Of a stretch of 64,000 nucleotides of DNA, positions 16,952 to 27,187 are shown piece by piece. This stretch comes from Halorubrum aethiopicum. Lineage in GTDB: Archaea > Halobacteriota > Halobacteria > Halobacteriales > Haloferacaceae. How positions within the stretch are numbered: the first letter of the stretch is position 1; each line of letters begins with the position of its first letter. The stretch spans positions 2,728,001 to 2,792,000 of the forward strand of contig NZ_LOAJ01000001.1 in assembly GCF_001542905.1 (NCBI RefSeq). Reading direction: 5' to 3'. Both the position numbers and the translations under genes were made by a program. The notes beneath the pieces were generated by a model. It searched no databases, was not told where the DNA came from, and worked only from the letters and a program-made list of their open reading frames with translations.

Positions 16952-17485
16952 TCAAGCGTACGGGTCCTCGGCTTCGAGGTCGCGTTCCGCGCGATACTGC
17001 TCGACGAACTCGCTCACGTCGAACTCCATCATCTCCCGCTCGAACTCCGAGAGGGCGTCGTCGTCCTCGGCGTGGCTCACGGCGTGTTCCATCAGCTCGA
17101 CGACGAGTTCGACGATCACCTCGTGGAGCCGACGGGAGTCGAAGTCCGACACCCACACCATCGCGTAGCCGACCTCGCCGTCGCCGCTGGCGTCGTGTGT
17201 GACGACCGACTCGGGGAACTCCTCCAGGACGACCCCGAGGAGGTGCGGCGTGTCGAACTCGGGCATCTCCTCGCTGGTCGTCTCTATCGCCTCCCGGAGG
17301 ACGTCGACGAGGAACTCGGGGAGGAAGCGCTCCGGCGGGTGGACGTCCATCACGACCGCGTGCGTCTCGCCGCAGGCGCACTCGAACTCCCGCATCCCGA
17401 GGTCCAACTCGCCGAGACCGACGGTCTCGCCACACGGGAGCTCGAGCGCGTGGTCGTCGTCGCCGGGAACGCGCGGCTGGGCCAT
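16952..17485 (-). CDS. Conserved haloarchaeal protein, DUF5815-like
   Basis: The 177-residue acidic protein has an N-terminal strand-rich part with a paired-cysteine segment (LPCGE ... FECACGETHAVVMDVHPPER), which may bind zinc, followed by helical stretches (FLPEFLVDVLREAIETTSEE, RRLHEVIVELVVELMEHAV). The C-terminus ends FVEQYRAERDLEAEDPYA. I recall the family as DUF5815, restricted to haloarchaea and uncharacterised. It lies downstream of Cdc48 on the same strand with an 80-base gap. Confidence 0.7.
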   Translation of the reverse strand: MAQPRVPGDDDHALELPCGETVGLGELDLGMREFECACGETHAVVMDVHPPERFLPEFLVDVLREAIETTSEEMPEFDTPHLLGVVLEEFPESVVTHDASGDGEVGYAMVWVSDFDSRRLHEVIVELVVELMEHAVSHAEDDDALSEFEREMMEFDVSEFVEQYRAERDLEAEDPYA

Positions 17486-17565
17486 GTCCCGTCTTGGCCG
17501 CTGCGGCGGTTAAAAGGCGCGGAAGCGGGACGGGCCGCGTTGACAGGGGAGGACGGCCGGGACCC

Positions 17566-19788
17566 CTACTGGAACCCGACGCGGCCGCCGGTGTCCCGGA
17601 GCGCGTCGCGGCCGCCGCCCTTGAACTCGCGTTCGACCTCCTCGTAGTAGGACATGATGTCCTCGGTGATCGTCGGCCGGACCGACTCCATCGCCCGACG
17701 GAAGTGTTTCATCTCCACCTCCTCCGCGTCGTCGTCGTCCCGAAGCGCCTCGATGGCGGCCTCGCGGGCGATCCCCTCGAGGTCGGAGCCGACGTAACCG
17801 TCGGTGATCTCCGCGACCTCCCGGAGGCTGACGTCGGGCGCGAGCGGGGTGTCGTCGGTGTGGATCTCGAGGATCCGCTCGCGACCCTCCTGGTCCGGCT
17901 GGCCGATCATCACGAGCCGGTCGAACCGGCCCGACCGGATCAGCGCGGGGTCGATCATGTCCGGGCGGTTGGTCGCGCCGATCACCATCACGTCGCCCAT
18001 CTCCTCCAACCCGTCGAGCTCCGTCAGCAGCTGGTTGACGACCCGCTCGGAGACGTTGTTGCCCATCTCCTGGCCACGGGAGGGCGCGAGGCTGTCGAGC
18101 TCGTCGAAGAAGATCACGGTCGGGCTCACCTGCCGGGCCTTCCGGAACGTCTGCCGGATCGCCTTCTCCGACTCGCCGACCCACTTCGAGAGCAGCTGCG
18201 GTCCGCGGACCGAGATGAAGTTCGCGTTCGTCTCGTTGGCGACCGCCTTCGCCATCAGCGTCTTGCCGGTCCCCGGCGGGCCGTACAACAGCACGCCCTT
18301 CGGGGCCTCCACGCCCATCCGCTCGAACTTCTCCGGAGTCGTGAGCGGCCACTCGACGGACTCTTGAACCTGCTGTTTCGCGTCGGTCAACCCGCCGACG
18401 TCCTCCCAAGAGACCTTCGGGAGCTCGACGAGCACCTCCCGCATCGCGGAGGGTTCGACCTCCGTGAGCGCGCCCGCGAAGTCGTCGCGTTTGACGATCA
18501 TCCGGTCGATGAGGCTCGGCGGGACCTCCTCCTCGTCGAGGTCGATCTCGGGGAGGTACCGCCGGAGCGCCTTCATCGCGGCCTCCTTGGTGAGGCTCTC
18601 GACGTCCGCGCCGACGAAGCCGTGGGTCTCGTCGGCGAGGTGGTCTAAGGAGACGTCGTCGGACAGCGGCATGCCGCGGGTGTGGATCTGGAGGATCTCC
18701 TTGCGGCCGACCTCGTCGGGGACGCCGATCTCGATCTCGCGGTCGAACCGGCCGGGGCGGCGGAGCGCCGGGTCGACGCTGTCGACGCGGTTGGTCGCGC
18801 CGATGACGACGACCTGCCCGCGGGTCTCGAGCCCGTCCATCATCGTCAACAGCTGGGCGACGACGCGGCGCTCGACCTCGCCCGTCACGTCCTCGCGTTT
18901 CGGCGCGATGGAGTCGAGCTCGTCGATGAAGACGATCGACGGCGACTCCTCCTTCGCGTCCTCGAAGATCTCGCGGAGCTGCTGTTCGGACTCGCCGTAG
19001 TACTTCGAGATGATCTCCGGGCCGGCGATCGAGAAGAACGAGGCGCTGGTCTCGTTGGCGACCGCCTTCGCGAGCAGGGTCTTCCCCGTGCCCGGCGGGC
19101 CGTGAAGGAGCACGCCCTGCGGGGGCTCGATCCCGAGCTTCGAGAAGATCTGCGGGTGTTTCATCGGGAGCTCGACCATCTCGCGGACGCGCTGGATCTC
19201 CGACTGGAGTCCGCCGATGTCCTCGTAGGTGATCCCGCTGCCGGTCTTCTCGAACCCGGAGATCGGCTCCTCGCGGAGTTCGACCTCGGTGTCCTCCGTG
19301 ATCAGACAGACGCCGTCGGGCTCCGTCTCGACCGCGATGAGCGGGATCGCCTGGCCCGGCGAGCGCATGAACGGGTGGTTCGTCGAGGACATCACGGGGA
19401 CGATGTCGCGCTCGACGACCGGGCGCTTGAGGATCTGCCGTTTCACCATGCCGGCGGCGTCCGAGCCGAACTGGACGGACGCCTCCTCGGGCGGGGCCAG
19501 AACGAGCTTGTCAGCCTTCTCCGCCTCGGCCTTCCGGATGGTGACGCGCTCGCCGATGCCCACGTCGGCGTTCTGGCGGGTGAACCCGTCGACGCGGACC
19601 GTGTCGGTGTTCCAGTCCTGCCGGTCGGCGCGCCACACCTTCGCGGCGGTCGTCTCCGCGCCCTCGATCTCGATGATGTCGCCGGGCGAGAGCTTGAGGT
19701 GGAGCAGGGTGTCGGGGTCGAGCCGCGCGATGCCGCGCCCCGAGTCGTTCGGGTACGCCTTCGCCACTTCGAGTTGGACTTCGTTCAT
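17566..19788 (-). CDS. cdc48: Cdc48/p97/VAT-type AAA ATPase
   Basis: The 740-residue protein has the standard VAT/Cdc48 order: an N-terminal double-psi beta-barrel and beta-clam substrate-binding region (about residues 1-185), then two AAA modules. D1 has Walker [14 protein letters not shown] and Walker [16 protein letters not shown]2 has Walker [14 protein letters not shown] and Walker [15 protein letters not shown]. Both carry the GRFDR arginine-finger region. It unfolds proteins for degradation, probably feeding the proteasome. The C-terminus ends GRVGFQ and lacks an obvious HbYX proteasome-docking tripeptide. A TATA-like GCTTATTCC sits about 40-48 bases upstream, implying a short leader. 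Haloarchaea usually carry several Cdc48 paralogues. Confidence 0.95.
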   Translation of the reverse strand: MNEVQLEVAKAYPNDSGRGIARLDPDTLLHLKLSPGDIIEIEGAETTAAKVWRADRQDWNTDTVRVDGFTRQNADVGIGERVTIRKAEAEKADKLVLAPPEEASVQFGSDAAGMVKRQILKRPVVERDIVPVMSSTNHPFMRSPGQAIPLIAVETEPDGVCLITEDTEVELREEPISGFEKTGSGITYEDIGGLQSEIQRVREMVELPMKHPQIFSKLGIEPPQGVLLHGPPGTGKTLLAKAVANETSASFFSIAGPEIISKYYGESEQQLREIFEDAKEESPSIVFIDELDSIAPKREDVTGEVERRVVAQLLTMMDGLETRGQVVVIGATNRVDSVDPALRRPGRFDREIEIGVPDEVGRKEILQIHTRGMPLSDDVSLDHLADETHGFVGADVESLTKEAAMKALRRYLPEIDLDEEEVPPSLIDRMIVKRDDFAGALTEVEPSAMREVLVELPKVSWEDVGGLTDAKQQVQESVEWPLTTPEKFERMGVEAPKGVLLYGPPGTGKTLMAKAVANETNANFISVRGPQLLSKWVGESEKAIRQTFRKARQVSPTVIFFDELDSLAPSRGQEMGNNVSERVVNQLLTELDGLEEMGDVMVIGATNRPDMIDPALIRSGRFDRLVMIGQPDQEGRERILEIHTDDTPLAPDVSLREVAEITDGYVGSDLEGIAREAAIEALRDDDDAEEVEMKHFRRAMESVRPTITEDIMSYYEEVEREFKGGGRDALRDTGGRVGFQ

Positions 19789-20017
19789 GGTTCCTCGCGG
19801 GGGATAGCCGTACCTGCACCCGGTTCGGGAATAAGCCTGTTGCTCCGAGGGGTCCCTCCCGTCGATCGGACGGTCCGTGGTCCGTCCGCGATGAGGTGTG
19901 CCATCTTATCGCATGGTATAGTCTCCGCGTTTAAAACCCCGTCGTCACCGTGCGTTTTCGCCGGGGAGCCGGGACACGTCGGTCGGCGAGGCGGCGTCCG
20001 CCGGCCGGGTCGATCGG

Positions 20018-22006
20018 TCAGTCCGCGACCGCGAAGACCCCGACGTCCTCGACGGTCAGTCCCTCGGCCGCCGCCCGCGACTCGCCGGAGACGAGGTCGG
20101 TCGCGTCGACGGTCTCGTCGACCCCGACCACGGCGGCCTCGGAGCCGAAGTTGAGCAGCACGACGTAGCTCGCCGCCTCGCTCTCGCGCGTGAAGGCCAC
20201 GACGTCGTCGGGGTCGGCCGTCCCCGCCGTCTCGTAGTCGACGCGGCCGAGGTCGCCGGCTGATCCGAGGACCGGATGCGCCTCGCGGAGCGCGAGCAGG
20301 TCGTCGTAGTGGTCGCGGATCTCCTCGCGGGCGTGGTCCCACGCGAGCGGGTCGCGGTTGCCGCGCTGGCCCAGCTCCTGGCCGCCGTAGAGCATCGGGA
20401 TCCCCGGGAGGGTGAACAGCGCGCCGGCGGCGGCCTTCGCGGCGTCGTCGCCGCACTCGACGAGGTACCGCGTCTCGTCGTGGTTCTCCAGATAGAGCAT
20501 GAACGCGGCGTGGTCCGGGAAGCCGGAGCGCGCCCGGCCCTCTATCGCGTCGAGGACCGAGTCGGCCGGCTCGTGGCCGCGCCCGACCTGCCGGAGGGTG
20601 AAGTACAGCGTGGTGTCGAAGTGGACGTCGAACATCCCCTCGTGGAAGTCGGCGATGTAGGGGATGGTCTCGTCGAGCAGCAGGAACTCCGAGTCCCGGG
20701 CTTTGAGCCGCTCCCTGAGTTCCTTCCAGAACGACTCGGGGACCGCCCACGCCATGTCACACCGGAAGCCGTCGGCGACCGCGGCCCACGTGTCGGCGGC
20801 GTCGAGGAGGTGCCGGCGGACCTCGAGGCTGGTGAAATCGAAGTTGGCGATGAGCTCCCAGTCGAAGTAGGTGCCCGGCTCGCCCGACTCCTGCCACTCG
20901 TAGCGGTCGCGGTACGGCGAGTCCGGGTTCCGGTAGGCGTCCTGGAACCACTCGTGGTCGCGCGCGGAGTGGTTCAACACGAGGTCGAAGAGCACCTTCA
21001 TCCCCCGGTCGTGGGCCGCGTCGACGAACGCCTCGTAGTCCTCGCGGTCGCCGAGGTCGTCGGCGATGGAGAAGAAGTCCGTGATGTTGTAGCCGTGGGG
21101 CGCGCCGTCGTGTTGGAGCACCGGCGTGAGCCACAGCGTGTCCACGCCGAGCTCCTCGAGGTAGTCGAGCCGCTTCTCGAGCGCCTCGAAGGTGGTCTCG
21201 GCCTCGTCGTCGTCGGCCGCGTAGCCGCGGACGTAGATCTCATAGAGCGTGGCGTCCGTCGCCCACGCCGGCGGGTCGTTGAGCCGAGTGACGCCGACGT
21301 CGTCGCCGTCGCCGAGCCGGTCGACGCTCACCGCGTCGGCGACGCTGTAGCTCGCGCCGACGGCGACGCCGTGGACGCGGACCCGCTCGTCGATCGCCAC
21401 GAGCGGGATCCGGAGCTCGCGCTCGCCGACGGTCACGTCGCCGCGGGTCACGCCGTCGCGGTCGTCGAGGAGGAACTCCACGCCGAGGTCGCTCGCGTCC
21501 CGCGACGAGTCCGGGTGCGGTGTCGGGGTCGCGCGGACGACCGCCTCCTCGCCCTCGATCTCGGCGTCGAGGCGCACCCGCGGTCTGCCGTCCTCGTGCT
21601 CCGGGGACTGCTCTCGCGCGCCCGAACCGGACCCGGAGACGAGACCGCTTTCGCCGCCGCTCCCGCGGGCGGATCCGCTCCGTCCGCCGTAGCCGCTCTC
21701 CCCGCTGTAGCCGCTCCGGCCGGCGATCCCGGCCCCGCCGGCTCCCTCGCCGGTGGGTCTGTGGTCGCTCGGGAAGGCCCGGACCGTCAGGTGATGGCGT
21801 TCCGCGGGCGTCTCCAGCGTGATCCGGTACCGGCCGGGCGTGTCCGGAACGAACTCCTCGACCGCCCCGTCGCCGACGGTCGCCTCGCTCGCGATCGGTG
21901 CCTCGGTGACCGTCCACCGGTAGGTGGCCTCGGGGTCGGGGTCGCGTGGCGCTAACTGTACCGCGTCGCCGACGGCGGCGAACTGCGGCGGGCCTGGGTG
22001 GTCCAT
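20018..22006 (-). CDS. malA: Alpha-amylase family glycosyl hydrolase (GH13) with N-terminal accessory domain
   Basis: The 662-residue protein starts MDHPGPPQFAAVGDAVQLAP at 22006; the longer open frame upstream reads as non-acidic nonsense. The first 85 residues look like a beta-sandwich accessory domain. It is linked by a Gly/Ser-rich stretch (about residues 95-140) to a second beta domain. The TIM barrel begins near ATLYEIYVRGYAADDDE. GH13 motifs are DLVLNHS (region I), GFRCDMAWA with the nucleophile Asp, LLLDET with the acid/base Glu, and ENHDETR (region IV). It hydrolyses alpha-1,4-glucans. No signal peptide is visible, so the enzyme is probably cytoplasmic and acts on maltodextrins. The malA symbol follows usage for haloarchaeal homologues. 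Confidence 0.88.
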   Translation of the reverse strand: MDHPGPPQFAAVGDAVQLAPRDPDPEATYRWTVTEAPIASEATVGDGAVEEFVPDTPGRYRITLETPAERHHLTVRAFPSDHRPTGEGAGGAGIAGRSGYSGESGYGGRSGSARGSGGESGLVSGSGSGAREQSPEHEDGRPRVRLDAEIEGEEAVVRATPTPHPDSSRDASDLGVEFLLDDRDGVTRGDVTVGERELRIPLVAIDERVRVHGVAVGASYSVADAVSVDRLGDGDDVGVTRLNDPPAWATDATLYEIYVRGYAADDDEAETTFEALEKRLDYLEELGVDTLWLTPVLQHDGAPHGYNITDFFSIADDLGDREDYEAFVDAAHDRGMKVLFDLVLNHSARDHEWFQDAYRNPDSPYRDRYEWQESGEPGTYFDWELIANFDFTSLEVRRHLLDAADTWAAVADGFRCDMAWAVPESFWKELRERLKARDSEFLLLDETIPYIADFHEGMFDVHFDTTLYFTLRQVGRGHEPADSVLDAIEGRARSGFPDHAAFMLYLENHDETRYLVECGDDAAKAAAGALFTLPGIPMLYGGQELGQRGNRDPLAWDHAREEIRDHYDDLLALREAHPVLGSAGDLGRVDYETAGTADPDDVVAFTRESEAASYVVLLNFGSEAAVVGVDETVDATDLVSGESRAAAEGLTVEDVGVFAVAD

Positions 22007-22313
22007 CGTTACTTCCCGACTCGGCCACTTCGGGCTTAGGTGTTCGGAAACCACAGCGATCGGACATACTGAACGTCCCTGACAGACGGACGCGGCCAGA
22101 GTGACCTCTCCCGGCGTGTCGTCGACGTTCCCTCGTCCCGGATCGTTCTCGGTATCTGATTGATATCCCGTGTAGTGGCCGCCGATCCCTCCCGAACCCC
22201 GAGTGAGCCCTCCCCCCGAGTCCGACCCGCGGTCGGGGAGACGTCGACCGGGCGCGCGGATCGGGGCGTCCGAGTGGGACGGCTCTTTATCCGTCGGCTG
22301 CGTGCGTGTTCGC
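22007..22313. other. Divergent promoter region between malA and larC
   Basis: No gene is supported here. Toward larC, CTTTAT at 22285-22290 is 24-29 bases before the ATG, a leaderless TATA box. Toward malA only a weak CCTAAGCC-type element near 22032-22040 is seen. The sequence between 22060 and 22270 contains frames in several registers but none acidic or with a plausible start. Confidence 0.5.
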
Positions 22314-23675
22314 ATGCGCACGCTCGCTTTCGACGGTCGGACCGGCGCGGCCGGCGACATGATCTGTGCCGCGCTGATCGCGGCCGGTGCCGACGCCGCG
22401 GTGCTCCGGCCGGTCGAGGAACGGCTCCCCGTCCGCTACGAGGTCGGCGAGACGACGAAAAACGGGATCCGGGCGACGACGGTCGACGTGCTCCTCGAGA
22501 ACGACGGCGGCGACGACGGCGACGGCGATCACTCTCACGGGCACGACCACGACCACTCACACTCTCACGACCACTCTCACGACCACGACCACGAGCACAC
22601 CCATGCCGAGGGGGCCGGCGTCCACCGGACCTATCCGGAGGTCGTCGAGGTCGTCGAGTCGATGGACCTCCCCGCGGCGGTCGAGGCGACCGCGCTCGAT
22701 GCCTTCGAACTGCTCGGCCGCGCCGAGGCGTCGACGCACGGAACCGACCTCGAGGAGACGGCCTTCCACGAGGTGGGCGCGGACGACGCCGTCGCCGACG
22801 TTGTCGGCGCGGCGCTGCTCCTCGACGACCTCGACGCCGACCGCGTGGTCACGACGCCCCTGGCGGCGGGCGGCGGCGAGGTCGAGATGGCGCACGGCGT
22901 TTACCCGGTCCCGGCCCCGGCGGTCGTCGAGATCGCCGAACGCGCCGGCCTCACGCTCGTCGGCGGCCCGGTCGACCGCGAGCTCCTGACGCCGACCGGA
23001 GCGGCGATCCTCGGGGCCGTCGCCGAGGGCGTCGACGCGCTGCCGGAGCTCCGCGTCGACGGCGCGGGGTACGGCGCGGGCGACGTGACCCTCGATCGCC
23101 ACCCGAACGTGCTCCGGGCGGTGGTCGGCGACGGCGGGGCAGAGACCGTCACGGCGGAGGCGCACGGGCACGGCACCGGATCCGGCGGGCTCGTCGGCGA
23201 CGACATCGCGGTTCTGGAGACCAACCTCGACGACGCCACGCCGGAGGTGCTCGGCGGCCTCCAGGAGTCGCTCTCGGCGGCCGGCGCTCGCGACGTGACG
23301 ATCCTGCCGACGACGATGAAGAAGTCGCGCCCGGGCCACCTCGTGAAAGCGATCTGTAAGCCGGCGGACGCGGCCGCGGTCGCGGAGCGGCTCGCCCGGG
23401 AGACCGGCACGCTGGGCGTGCGACAGGCGGGCGCGAGCCACCGCTGGATCGCCGAGCGCGCCTTCGAGACCGCGATCGTCTCGGTCGATGGGGTCGACCA
23501 CGAGGTGGCGGTGAAGGTGGCCTCGACCGCCGACGGCGACGTCTACGACGTGAGCGCCGAGTACGACGAGGCGGCCGCGGTCGCCGCCGAGACGGACCTC
23601 CCCGTCCGCGAGGTGCTCCGCCGCGCGGAGTCGCGCGTCCGCGGCGACCTCGCCGACGGCGACGCGGACGAGTGA
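22314..23675 (+). CDS. larC: Nickel-pincer cofactor biosynthesis protein LarC
   Basis: The 453-residue protein carries the LarC opening MRTLAFDGRTGAAGDMICAA and the core TAFHEVGADDAVADVVG, then ETNLDDATPEVLGGL and ILPTTMKKSRPGHLVKAICK. LarC inserts nickel into the dithiodicarboxylic-acid pincer precursor to give the cofactor of lactate racemase-type enzymes. Residues 72-97 contain thirteen His alternating with Asp or Ser, a His-rich loop that is typical of nickel-handling proteins and probably stores or delivers Ni(II). It is a single continuous frame, not split into larC1/larC2. larB and larE are not in the window; a LarA homologue is at 60121. Confidence 0.92.
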   Translation: MRTLAFDGRTGAAGDMICAALIAAGADAAVLRPVEERLPVRYEVGETTKNGIRATTVDVLLENDGGDDGDGDHSHGHDHDHSHSHDHSHDHDHEHTHAEGAGVHRTYPEVVEVVESMDLPAAVEATALDAFELLGRAEASTHGTDLEETAFHEVGADDAVADVVGAALLLDDLDADRVVTTPLAAGGGEVEMAHGVYPVPAPAVVEIAERAGLTLVGGPVDRELLTPTGAAILGAVAEGVDALPELRVDGAGYGAGDVTLDRHPNVLRAVVGDGGAETVTAEAHGHGTGSGGLVGDDIAVLETNLDDATPEVLGGLQESLSAAGARDVTILPTTMKKSRPGHLVKAICKPADAAAVAERLARETGTLGVRQAGASHRWIAERAFETAIVSVDGVDHEVAVKVASTADGDVYDVSAEYDEAAAVAAETDLPVREVLRRAESRVRGDLADGDADE

Positions 23676-23827
23676 GCCGGAGGGGTCGGCGGTGCGGACG
23701 GGTGAGCCCGCGGGGGGCTTCCGGATCCGCGAGTACGACCGGGTGACCGACGCGAGGACGCCGGAACCTCGACGGAAAGACGACAGGCCTATGACCGACG
23801 CCCGGCCACTCGGAGGTAAGTCACCCT

Positions 23828-25132
23828 ATGATCGAGCGTATTCACACGTCGGAGGTCGACCCGGAGGCGGACGAGGTCGCGATCGCGGGCCACGTCCACG
23901 AGATCCGGGACCTCGGCGGCCTGGTGTTCCTCATCGTGCGCGACCGCGAGGGACTCATCCAGGTCGTCTTCAAGGAGGAGCGGGAGCCGGAGCTGTTCGA
24001 GGCCGTCCAGGACGCGAACTCCGAGGACGTCGTCCGGGTCGTCGGCGAGCCGCTCGAGAGCGACCAGGCCCCCGGCGGGGTCGAACTCGCGCCGACGGCC
24101 TACGAGGTGCTCGACGAGGCGGACTCGCCGCTTCCCCTCGAGATCTCGAAGGACGTCGACGTCGACCTCTCGACCCGGCTCGACAACCGGGCGCTCGACC
24201 TCCGGAAGCCCGAGACGCTCGCGGTGTTCTCGCTGCGCTCGAAGCTGATGACCGCGATGGAGGAGTGGTTCGACGAGGAGGGGTTCGTCGACATCAAGAC
24301 CCCCCTGATCTCGAAGGGCGGCGCGGAGGGCGGCGCGGAGCTGTTCCCGATCCTCTACTACGACCGCGACGCGTTCCTCTCGCAGAGCCCGCAGCTGTAC
24401 AAGCAGATCCTGATGGCCGCCGGCTACGAGGCGGTCTACGAGACCGGCACCGCGTTCCGCGCGGAGGACTTCGCGACCTCCCGACACGTCTCCGAGATCG
24501 CGATGTTCGACGTCGAACTGGCGTACATCGAGGACCACAACGACGTTATGGACGTTCAAGAGGAGTCGCTCCGGCACGCGATCCGGGCGGTCGCCGAGAA
24601 CGCGGAGCGCGAACTCGACCTCCTCGACGTGGACCTGACGGTCCCGGAAGACGACTTCCCGCGGATCACCTTCGAGGAGGCGCTCGACCTCCTCGAGACG
24701 GAGTTCGGCCACTTCCCGGACGATCCGACCGACCTCGACACGAAGGGCGAGAAGCTCCTCGGCGAACACTTCGCGGAGCAGGGACATCCCGCCTTCTTCG
24801 TCGTCGGCTACCCCGACGAGAAGTTCTACTACATGCAGGACGTTGAGGGCGACGAGATCGCCTCCCGGAAGTTCGACCTCATCTACGAGGGCCAGGAGCT
24901 CTCCTCGGGCGGCCAGCGCGAACACGACGTGGAACGCATGGTCGAAGTGATGGAGGAGGAGGGCGTCGAGCAGGCGAACTTCGAGTTCTACATCGAGGCG
25001 CTGAGCTTCGGGACGCCCCCGCACGGCGGGTACGGGCTCGGGATCGACCGGCTCGTCCAGCAGGTCGCCGGTCTCGACAACATCAAGGAGGCGATCATGT
25101 TCCCGCGCGACCCGAACCGGCTGGAGCCGTAA
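23828..25132 (+). CDS. aspS: Aspartyl-tRNA synthetase, archaeal type
   Basis: The 434-residue protein has an N-terminal OB-fold anticodon-binding domain ([21 protein letters not shown]) and a class II catalytic core. Motif 2 is [18 protein letters not shown] and motif 3 is [16 protein letters not shown]. The length of about 430 residues is that of the archaeal/eukaryotic form, lacking the bacterial insertion. In haloarchaea this enzyme may be discriminating or may also charge tRNA-Asn; the sequence alone does not settle which. It stands alone in transcription and is convergent with the P-loop gene, with a 14-base gap. Confidence 0.95.
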   Translation: MIERIHTSEVDPEADEVAIAGHVHEIRDLGGLVFLIVRDREGLIQVVFKEEREPELFEAVQDANSEDVVRVVGEPLESDQAPGGVELAPTAYEVLDEADSPLPLEISKDVDVDLSTRLDNRALDLRKPETLAVFSLRSKLMTAMEEWFDEEGFVDIKTPLISKGGAEGGAELFPILYYDRDAFLSQSPQLYKQILMAAGYEAVYETGTAFRAEDFATSRHVSEIAMFDVELAYIEDHNDVMDVQEESLRHAIRAVAENAERELDLLDVDLTVPEDDFPRITFEEALDLLETEFGHFPDDPTDLDTKGEKLLGEHFAEQGHPAFFVVGYPDEKFYYMQDVEGDEIASRKFDLIYEGQELSSGGQREHDVERMVEVMEEEGVEQANFEFYIEALSFGTPPHGGYGLGIDRLVQQVAGLDNIKEAIMFPRDPNRLEP

Positions 25133-25146
25133 ACGCCGGAACCCGT

Positions 25147-26109
25147 CTATCCCTCTCTTTCGGTCGCTGCCGCCCCGAGGAGCTCCTCGTACGCCGGCTC
25201 GTATCGGTCCGCGACGATCTCGGGATCGCCGCGTTCCTCGCCGGACAACGCAGGCAGCCGAGTCGTCGCGAGCGGCTCGATCATCTCAGTCACCGTTCCC
25301 GTGTGCTCCTCGAGGCTGCCCTCCCGCGGGCTCCCGGAGGCGACCTCTCGGGCCTTGCGGTACCGGTCGGCGGCGTAGATCCGCGCCCTGCCGGGTTCGA
25401 CGACGGCGACCGCGTCGTACTCGACCGACAGCGGCGCGGCGACGTCCCCGTAGGACTCCACCACGACCGGGACGGTCGCGTCCTCGACGCGATCCGCGAG
25501 CGTCTCGAACGCGGGGAGATACGCCTCGGCGGTCACCGCGTCGAGGGCGTCCACGTCGTCGACGCGGACCGCGTCGGCGATCGGGAGCCGGTCCCGGAGC
25601 CGGTCCGGGATCAGCCCCGCGTCCGCGGCCGCGCCGTTGAGCACGAACCGCGAGCCGCCCCCGTCGGCTGCGGGGGCCGTGACACGGTCACAGAGGAAGG
25701 TTCGGTCCGACTCCCCCAACATTCCGGTCCCCTCGGGCGTCGGGAGCCACAGGCGGTGGAGCGGGTTGATCGACTCCGGCGTGACCGCGCCGCGGGCGGC
25801 CGAGTCGTCGCTGCTGGCCGCGTTGCCGTCGGTGTCGCCGGAAGACGCGCCCAGCGGGCGCGTGCTCGCGGCCGCGAGCTTTCGCGCGTCCTTCCCGTAC
25901 AGTCGCCCGGATCCGGCGGCGATCCGGACGTCGTCGTGGTCGAACCAGTAGTCGTTGCCGGCGCGGGGTTTCACGCCGACCGCGTCGCCGGCCCGCCGAG
26001 CGAGCGTCGCGATCAGCCCCGTCGAGAACGTGGTCTTCCCGGCGTCGACGCGTGCGCCGCCGGCGACGAGCAGCGTCGGCGGCTCTCCGCCGCGTGCGTT
26101 CGCGGTCAC
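25147..26109 (-). CDS. P-loop ATPase/GTPase-like protein, function unknown
   Basis: The 320-residue protein begins, from a GTG, with a P-loop in TLLVAGGARVDAGKTTFSTG (Walker A GGARVDAGKTT). The following segment VKPRAGNDYWFDHDDVRIAA may bind a partner, and VPVVVESYGDVAAPLSVEYD is Walker-B-like. The overall look recalls the SIMIBI class (MobB, CobB, dethiobiotin synthetase). The GTG overlaps the TGA of the upstream gene by GTGA, so the two are translationally coupled. A low-complexity Ser/Asp/Ala stretch near residue 90-105 is probably a disordered loop. No specific pathway can be named. Confidence 0.7.
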   Translation of the reverse strand: MTANARGGEPPTLLVAGGARVDAGKTTFSTGLIATLARRAGDAVGVKPRAGNDYWFDHDDVRIAAGSGRLYGKDARKLAAASTRPLGASSGDTDGNAASSDDSAARGAVTPESINPLHRLWLPTPEGTGMLGESDRTFLCDRVTAPAADGGGSRFVLNGAAADAGLIPDRLRDRLPIADAVRVDDVDALDAVTAEAYLPAFETLADRVEDATVPVVVESYGDVAAPLSVEYDAVAVVEPGRARIYAADRYRKAREVASGSPREGSLEEHTGTVTEMIEPLATTRLPALSGEERGDPEIVADRYEPAYEELLGAAATEREG

Positions 26110-26432
26110 GATTCGTCGGCGGCCGCGTCGGCCTCGGCGGCGGCCTCTCCGTCATCCTCGCCGGCGTCCTCGGCGAGCCCGTAGTAGCCGGGACTGTCGT
26201 CGGTCGGCGGCTCGGCGACGACCATGTCGCCGGCGTGGACCATCACCCACGGGATCGCCCAGTCGATCAGCACGGCCTCGGTGTCGGCGTCGATCTCGGC
26301 GTCGGGCTCGAGCCCCTGAAGCAGCCGCCCGATCTCCGGGATCGTGTACAGCAGGTCCGGCTCGAACAGCTCGGCCGGCTCGTAGAAGTCACACGGGAAC
26401 GTCTCCTCGAAGGCGGCTTTCGGTCTCGGCAT
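26106..26432 (-). CDS. Conserved haloarchaeal protein, DUF5827-like
   Basis: The 108-residue protein begins MPRPKAAFEETFPCDFYEPA, with a central LLYTIPEIGRLLQGLEPDAE helix and IDWAIPWVMVHAGDMVVAEP, then an acidic Ala/Glu/Asp tail. It corresponds to a haloarchaeal family I recall as DUF5827, of unknown function. It is translationally coupled to the downstream P-loop protein (GTGA overlap), so the two products probably act together. Confidence 0.72.
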   Translation of the reverse strand: MPRPKAAFEETFPCDFYEPAELFEPDLLYTIPEIGRLLQGLEPDAEIDADTEAVLIDWAIPWVMVHAGDMVVAEPPTDDSPGYYGLAEDAGEDDGEAAAEADAAADES

Positions 26433-26577
26433 GTCCGCCGGCTACGCGTGCGGGTCCGTAAACGCTGGCGATGTGCGACCTGCTCGACGAGATCGGGGCG
26501 GACGGCCGTCGCTGGCGACCGTGGCGGCTCGAAAAAACGTCGGGGTTCGACGCGCGGATCTCGCGCGGGCTGACCGG

Positions 26578-27177
26578 TTACTCGAACAGCTCGACGGCCT
26601 GTTCGTAGCGGGCGGCCGGCTCCTCCCAGTCGACGACCTCGAAGAAGTTGTCGACGAACTCGCCGCGGGCCGGGCCGTAGTCGTGGTAGTAGGAGTGTTC
26701 CCAGACGTCGAGCGCGAGGATCGGGTGACCGCCCCAGATCGCGCCCTGGTCGTGTTTGTCGACCACGACGTTGCGGAGTTGGTTCGAGAACGTGTCGTAG
26801 ACTAACAGCGCCCAGCCGCCCGCTGCGGAGGCCGCGGCCTCGAACTCGCCCTTCCAGGCCTCGTAGGAGCCGAAGTCCTGTTCAATGCGGTCGGCGAGCG
26901 CCCCGGTGGGCTCGTCGCCGCCCTCCGGCGACATGTTCTGCCAGAACAGGTCGTGGAGGATGTGCCCCGAGGAGTTGTGGGTCACGTTGCGGATCGCGCC
27001 GCCCGACGAGGAGAAGTCGCCCTCCTCGCGGTTGGCCTCGAGCGTCTCCTCGGCCGAGTTCCAGCCGTTTACGTACCCCTGGTGGTGGGTGTCGTGGTGC
27101 CATTCGAGCACCTGCTCGGAGATGTGCGGTTCCAGCGCGTCGTACTCGTACGGAAGCGGATCGAGTTCGTAGCTCAT
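26578..27177 (-). CDS. sod: Superoxide dismutase, Mn/Fe type
   Basis: The 199-residue protein starts MSYELDPLPYEYDALEPHIS and has all four metal ligands in their usual contexts: the first His in the LEWHHDTHHQGYVNGWN helix, His in SGHILHDLFWQNM, and Asp and His in LALDVWEHSYYHDYG. It converts superoxide to hydrogen peroxide and oxygen in the cytoplasm. The start at 27177 is preferred over an in-frame ATG 22 codons upstream, which would lie across a likely promoter and operator. Haloarchaeal enzymes of this type use manganese. Confidence 0.96.
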   Translation of the reverse strand: MSYELDPLPYEYDALEPHISEQVLEWHHDTHHQGYVNGWNSAEETLEANREEGDFSSSGGAIRNVTHNSSGHILHDLFWQNMSPEGGDEPTGALADRIEQDFGSYEAWKGEFEAAASAAGGWALLVYDTFSNQLRNVVVDKHDQGAIWGGHPILALDVWEHSYYHDYGPARGEFVDNFFEVVDWEEPAARYEQAVELFE

Positions 27178-27187
27178 GCTTGTATCA

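Noticed and set aside
20018-22360. 118 extra N-terminal residues on the amylase
   Set aside because: The upstream codons are basic and Ser-rich and include the malA-larC promoter region; MDHPGPP at 22006 starts a normal acidic domain.
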